Shown: piece after piece, positions 6,906 to 8,840 of the stretch
Numbering within the stretch: the stretch's first letter is position 1
How the letters are laid out: each line of letters begins with the position of its first letter
Translations under genes and position numbers: made by a program
DNA from: an uncultured Faecalibacterium sp.
GTDB taxonomy: Bacteria; Bacillota; Clostridia; Oscillospirales; Ruminococcaceae
Length of the DNA: 8,840 nucleotides
Assembly: GCA_902463905.1 (NCBI GenBank)
Contig: CABQHF010000079.1
Location: 1 to 8,840, forward strand
Reading direction: 5' to 3'
The notes under the pieces: model-generated
Told to the model about the DNA's origin: nothing
Database searches by the model: none
Seen by the model: the letters and a program-made list of their open reading frames with translations, nothing else

Positions 6906-8194
6906 CGCTGCTCCTCCTTCCGGATCTGCCGGGCGGTGCGCACCATGCACAGGCCGAAGCACAGCACCACAAAGACTGCCATTTCCACGATCACCCGCTT
7001 GAGGCCAATCTGCTGCACAAAGGAGCCGGCCGCATCGTTGAACACCAGGTAGTTCTGGGTCTTATAGATGATATAGGAGGCATCCGTCACCCGCAGTGCC
7101 TGCTGGATCTGATCCATGGTGGTTTCCAGTTCCTGCAGCATGGCGTTCACCGTGGTCAGACCCGCCGGGTCGCTCATGGTCTGCATTTGCTGCACCACAT
7201 ACTGGGTGGTGGTGATCACATCCTGATGGGAGGTCGCCTCCGCCAGGGCACCGTCGGCGTCGCTGGCCATGGTGTCCAGCGCCGTTTTAGTGCGGGACAT
7301 ATAGAACTCGCGGTTCTCGTCCAGCGTGGGGATCATGACGATGGCGCTCATGCTCTCATCGTACAGGCCAATGCCCAGATTGTCGGAGTTGTAGTAGGCC
7401 ATCTGCTCCTGATAGTCCAGCTGCTCGATCTGCAGCTTGTATTGCAGCATGGCCGTCAGGGAAGAAACGTCCGCCGACAGGCCGCCCCGCAGGATATAGG
7501 CCTGGATGCGCGGGATGTCGTAGTTGATCACGTTCTGGATCTGCTTGGACAGGCTCAGGAAGGTGTTGCCGGTGGTGGCGTCCTGATAGCTCTTGTTCTC
7601 GCTGACACGGGCCGTGAGGTAGCGGTCCAGCTGGTTGGCCCGCAGCGTCAGGCTCTTGAGACGCAGATACGGCTCGGTGTCAAAGTAATCCGGCATGGTG
7701 CAGGAGAACACGCTCTGGTTCTCGCCGTAGTGCTCCATGAAATAATCCTTGTAGCTGCCGCAGAAGATCCGGAGCAGCGTGGCTGCGGTCAGGTGCTGGC
7801 AGGGTTCTTCCAGCTGCAGGCTGATGCTGCAGCTGGTGGTGATGTAGTTTTCCGAGCTGCTCACGTTGGTCACATCGGTGGGTTCCACCGTAATGGCCTT
7901 GCGCAGCTGTTCCACCGTCATCTGACCTTCCAGTCCGGCGTTGTACAGGGTGCTTTGCAGCACCTCGTCGGAGGTCAGGTCGGTAGTCGTAAACCGGGTG
8001 CGGTTGGGGTTGAGCCCCTGCGATGCCTCGGAGTAGTTCAGGGTCATCTGGGCCGAGGCCACCCGGCTGCTGTCCTGATATTGTGCGGTGCACAGCAGTG
8101 CCGCGAGCAGGATGCACACCACGATCAACGGCACCCGCAGGCTCCAGAAGCGCAGCACAGCCTGTTTGAAGATCTGCTTGATCTTTGTCACCAC
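6902..8194 (-). CDS. Wzz-like polysaccharide chain-length / co-polymerase protein
   Basis: This protein of about 430 residues has a short basic cytoplasmic N terminus, TM1 (about 21-37), a large extracytoplasmic region of about 360 residues and TM2 (about 401-418), followed by a short basic tail. That is the topology of the Wzz/chain-length-determinant family. Its region just after TM1 (AQMTLNYSEASQGLNP) lines up with the same region of the downstream Wzz-GGDEF protein, so the two are likely paralogues acting as a pair. It has no kinase, GGDEF or other C-terminal domain. Start choice: an ATG at 8222-8224 is in frame but has no Shine-Dalgarno sequence. An excellent AAAGGAGG (8204-8211) lies inside that extension, 9 bases before GTG 8192-8194, which I therefore prefer. 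If the ATG is used, the protein has 440 residues. Family assignment rests on topology, paralogy and context rather than a sharp motif. Confidence 0.8.
   Translation of the reverse strand: MVTKIKQIFKQAVLRFWSLRVPLIVVCILLAALLCTAQYQDSSRVASAQMTLNYSEASQGLNPNRTRFTTTDLTSDEVLQSTLYNAGLEGQMTVEQLRKAITVEPTDVTNVSSSENYITTSCSISLQLEEPCQHLTAATLLRIFCGSYKDYFMEHYGENQSVFSCTMPDYFDTEPYLRLKSLTLRANQLDRYLTARVSENKSYQDATTGNTFLSLSKQIQNVINYDIPRIQAYILRGGLSADVSSLTAMLQYKLQIEQLDYQEQMAYYNSDNLGIGLYDESMSAIVMIPTLDENREFYMSRTKTALDTMASDADGALAEATSHQDVITTTQYVVQQMQTMSDPAGLTTVNAMLQELETTMDQIQQALRVTDASYIIYKTQNYLVFNDAAGSFVQQIGLKRVIVEMAVFVVLCFGLCMVRTARQIRKEEQR
6913..6919 (-). promoter_or_regulatory. Shine-Dalgarno that sets the TTG start of the Wzz-GGDEF gene
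   Basis: AAGGAGG on the minus strand lies 7 bases before TTG 6903-6905, inside the last codons of the preceding Wzz-like gene. It is the only good ribosome binding site near the 5' end of this frame. The TTG starts a typical Wzz N terminus (MKKFDILRYLRRFF), and the TTGA overlap suggests translational coupling. Confidence 0.75.
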
Positions 8195-8203
8195 GTCTCC
8201 GGG

Positions 8204-8211
8204 CCTCCTTT
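8204..8211 (-). promoter_or_regulatory. Shine-Dalgarno that sets the GTG start of the first Wzz-like gene
   Basis: AAAGGAGG on the minus strand lies 9 bases before GTG 8192-8194 (a second GTG follows directly at 8189-8191). It lies downstream of the alternative ATG 8222-8224, which has no such site. The longer start would encode this binding site as Glu-Arg-Arg in a ten-residue extension. Confidence 0.65.
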
Positions 8212-8225
8212 CAAGTTCGTTCATC

Positions 8226-8840
8226 TCAGTACCAGTTCACATCCACCAGAACCAGCTCCGGCGGATTGTATACGCGGGGGATCCGGTTGGAGTCGCCCAG
8301 GCCGCAGCCCACGATGAGGGGTGCCCCGCTGTCCAGCTGGTACATGCCGCCCGCATACTCCGGGAACAGCCCCTCCTCTGCGGTGTACAGCCGCCCCAGC
8401 ACCGGCAGGCGGATCAGGCCGCCGTGGGTGTGCCCGGCCAACGCCAGGTCAAAGGGCGCATCCTGCATGTAGTCCACAAAGGCCATGGGCACATGGTTGA
8501 TGCAGATGCGGAAGGTGTCGTACTGGCGGCTCAGGCTCTCCACACAGTCGCTGGCACCGTATTTGTAAAAGTCCTTCAGGGCACCTTCCAGCCCGATGAG
8601 CTCCACGTTGTTTTCCCCGATCTGGATGGTGCGGGTCTCATTGCGCAGCAGCTGCACCCCGGCCTCCGAAAATTTTTCGGCCAGCTGGTCATCCACCCCG
8701 CCGTAGATCATCTCGCTCTCATGGTTGCCCAACACCCCGTACAGCGGGGCCACATCGGCAAGGCTGCGGCACAGCGAGAGCATATTCTCATACTCCGGGT
8801 TCGGGAAGGTGACAAGGTCCCCGCCCAGCAGGATCAGGTC
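8226..8840 (-). CDS. Calcineurin-like metallophosphoesterase, 5' end missing
   Basis: The frame is open to the window edge at 8840 and ends with TGA at 8226-8228, leaving 204 C-terminal residues. Visible motifs of the calcineurin-like two-metal phosphoesterase fold, numbered from the window edge, are GGDLV (6-10), GNHE (39-42), a single His in INHVP (H116) and GHTHGG (136-141). The HTHGG form and the closing PRVYNPPELVLVDV pattern resemble the YkuE/YaeI group, which includes membrane- or wall-associated phosphatases and lipid-linked pyrophosphate hydrolases. The first metal motif (DxH) and any signal peptide or membrane anchor are outside the window. The gene ends 31 bases before the preferred GTG start of the Wzz-like gene (1 base before the alternative ATG), so it appears to be in the same operon. 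Its substrate is unknown; a lipid or polysaccharide precursor phosphate is a guess from context. Confidence 0.92.
   Translation of the reverse strand, partial: DLILLGGDLVTFPNPEYENMLSLCRSLADVAPLYGVLGNHESEMIYGGVDDQLAEKFSEAGVQLLRNETRTIQIGENNVELIGLEGALKDFYKYGASDCVESLSRQYDTFRICINHVPMAFVDYMQDAPFDLALAGHTHGGLIRLPVLGRLYTAEEGLFPEYAGGMYQLDSGAPLIVGCGLGDSNRIPRVYNPPELVLVDVNWY

Noticed and set aside
5427..7052. A 541-codon open frame on the plus strand opposite the Wzz-GGDEF gene
   Set aside because: It is a shadow of the minus-strand gene. Its composition is rich in His, Gln, Val and Leu, it has no recognisable domain or ribosome binding site, and high GC makes such antisense frames common.
6860..8317. 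A 485-codon plus-strand open frame opposite the first Wzz-like gene
   Set aside because: It is antisense to a gene with clear topology and a ribosome binding site. The translation is low-complexity in His, Gly, Val and Gln, with no motif.
8666..8680. A palindrome CCGAAAA-T-TTTTCGG
   Set aside because: It lies inside the metallophosphoesterase coding frame (encoding part of an AEKFSEAG helix). The arms are only 7 bases long, with no T-tract or adjacent start, so it is probably chance.
1..8840. CRISPR arrays, tRNA/rRNA genes, insertion sequences
   Set aside because: No regularly spaced repeats, no cloverleaf-like or rRNA-like stretches and no transposase or terminal inverted repeats were seen; coding sequence covers nearly all of the window.

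Overview
The window is about 60% GC and comes from a bacterial chromosome. It fits a GC-rich Clostridia member of the Oscillospiraceae/Ruminococcaceae, of the Faecalibacterium kind. This placement is an inference from strong AAGGAGG-type ribosome binding sites, the Firmicutes-type LepA tail, an EpsF-like glycosyltransferase and Gram-positive style polysaccharide genes. No marker gene in the window settles the genus.

Layout. The first 189 bases on the plus strand are the 3' end of lepA (elongation factor 4). A strong hairpin terminator (about 216-257) then separates lepA from a convergent minus-strand block that fills the rest of the window. Read in the direction of transcription (right to left), the block holds: a calcineurin-like metallophosphoesterase (5' end outside the window); a Wzz-like polysaccharide chain-length/co-polymerase protein; a second, related Wzz-like protein carrying a cytoplasmic degenerate GGDEF domain; a GT2 glycosyltransferase; an O-antigen ligase/Wzy-type polymerase; an EpsF-like GT4 glycosyltransferase; and a terminal GT2 glycosyltransferase. 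Gaps are 27 bases or less and several genes overlap by 4-8 bases, so this is almost certainly one polycistronic exopolysaccharide or capsule operon ending at the shared terminator.

How it works together (inference from families). The three glycosyltransferases build a lipid-linked repeat unit on the inner face of the membrane. The Wzy-like protein polymerises or ligates it outside, and the two Wzz-like proteins control chain length. The initiating sugar-phosphate transferase, the Wzx flippase and any CpsD/CpsB-type tyrosine kinase and phosphatase are not in the window and may lie upstream of base 8840.

The most interesting item is the Wzz-GGDEF fusion. A chain-length regulator with two membrane segments carries a cytoplasmic GGDEF fold whose catalytic, substrate and I-site residues all look lost. 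This suggests a built-in sensory or protein-docking module in place of the usual tyrosine-kinase partner.
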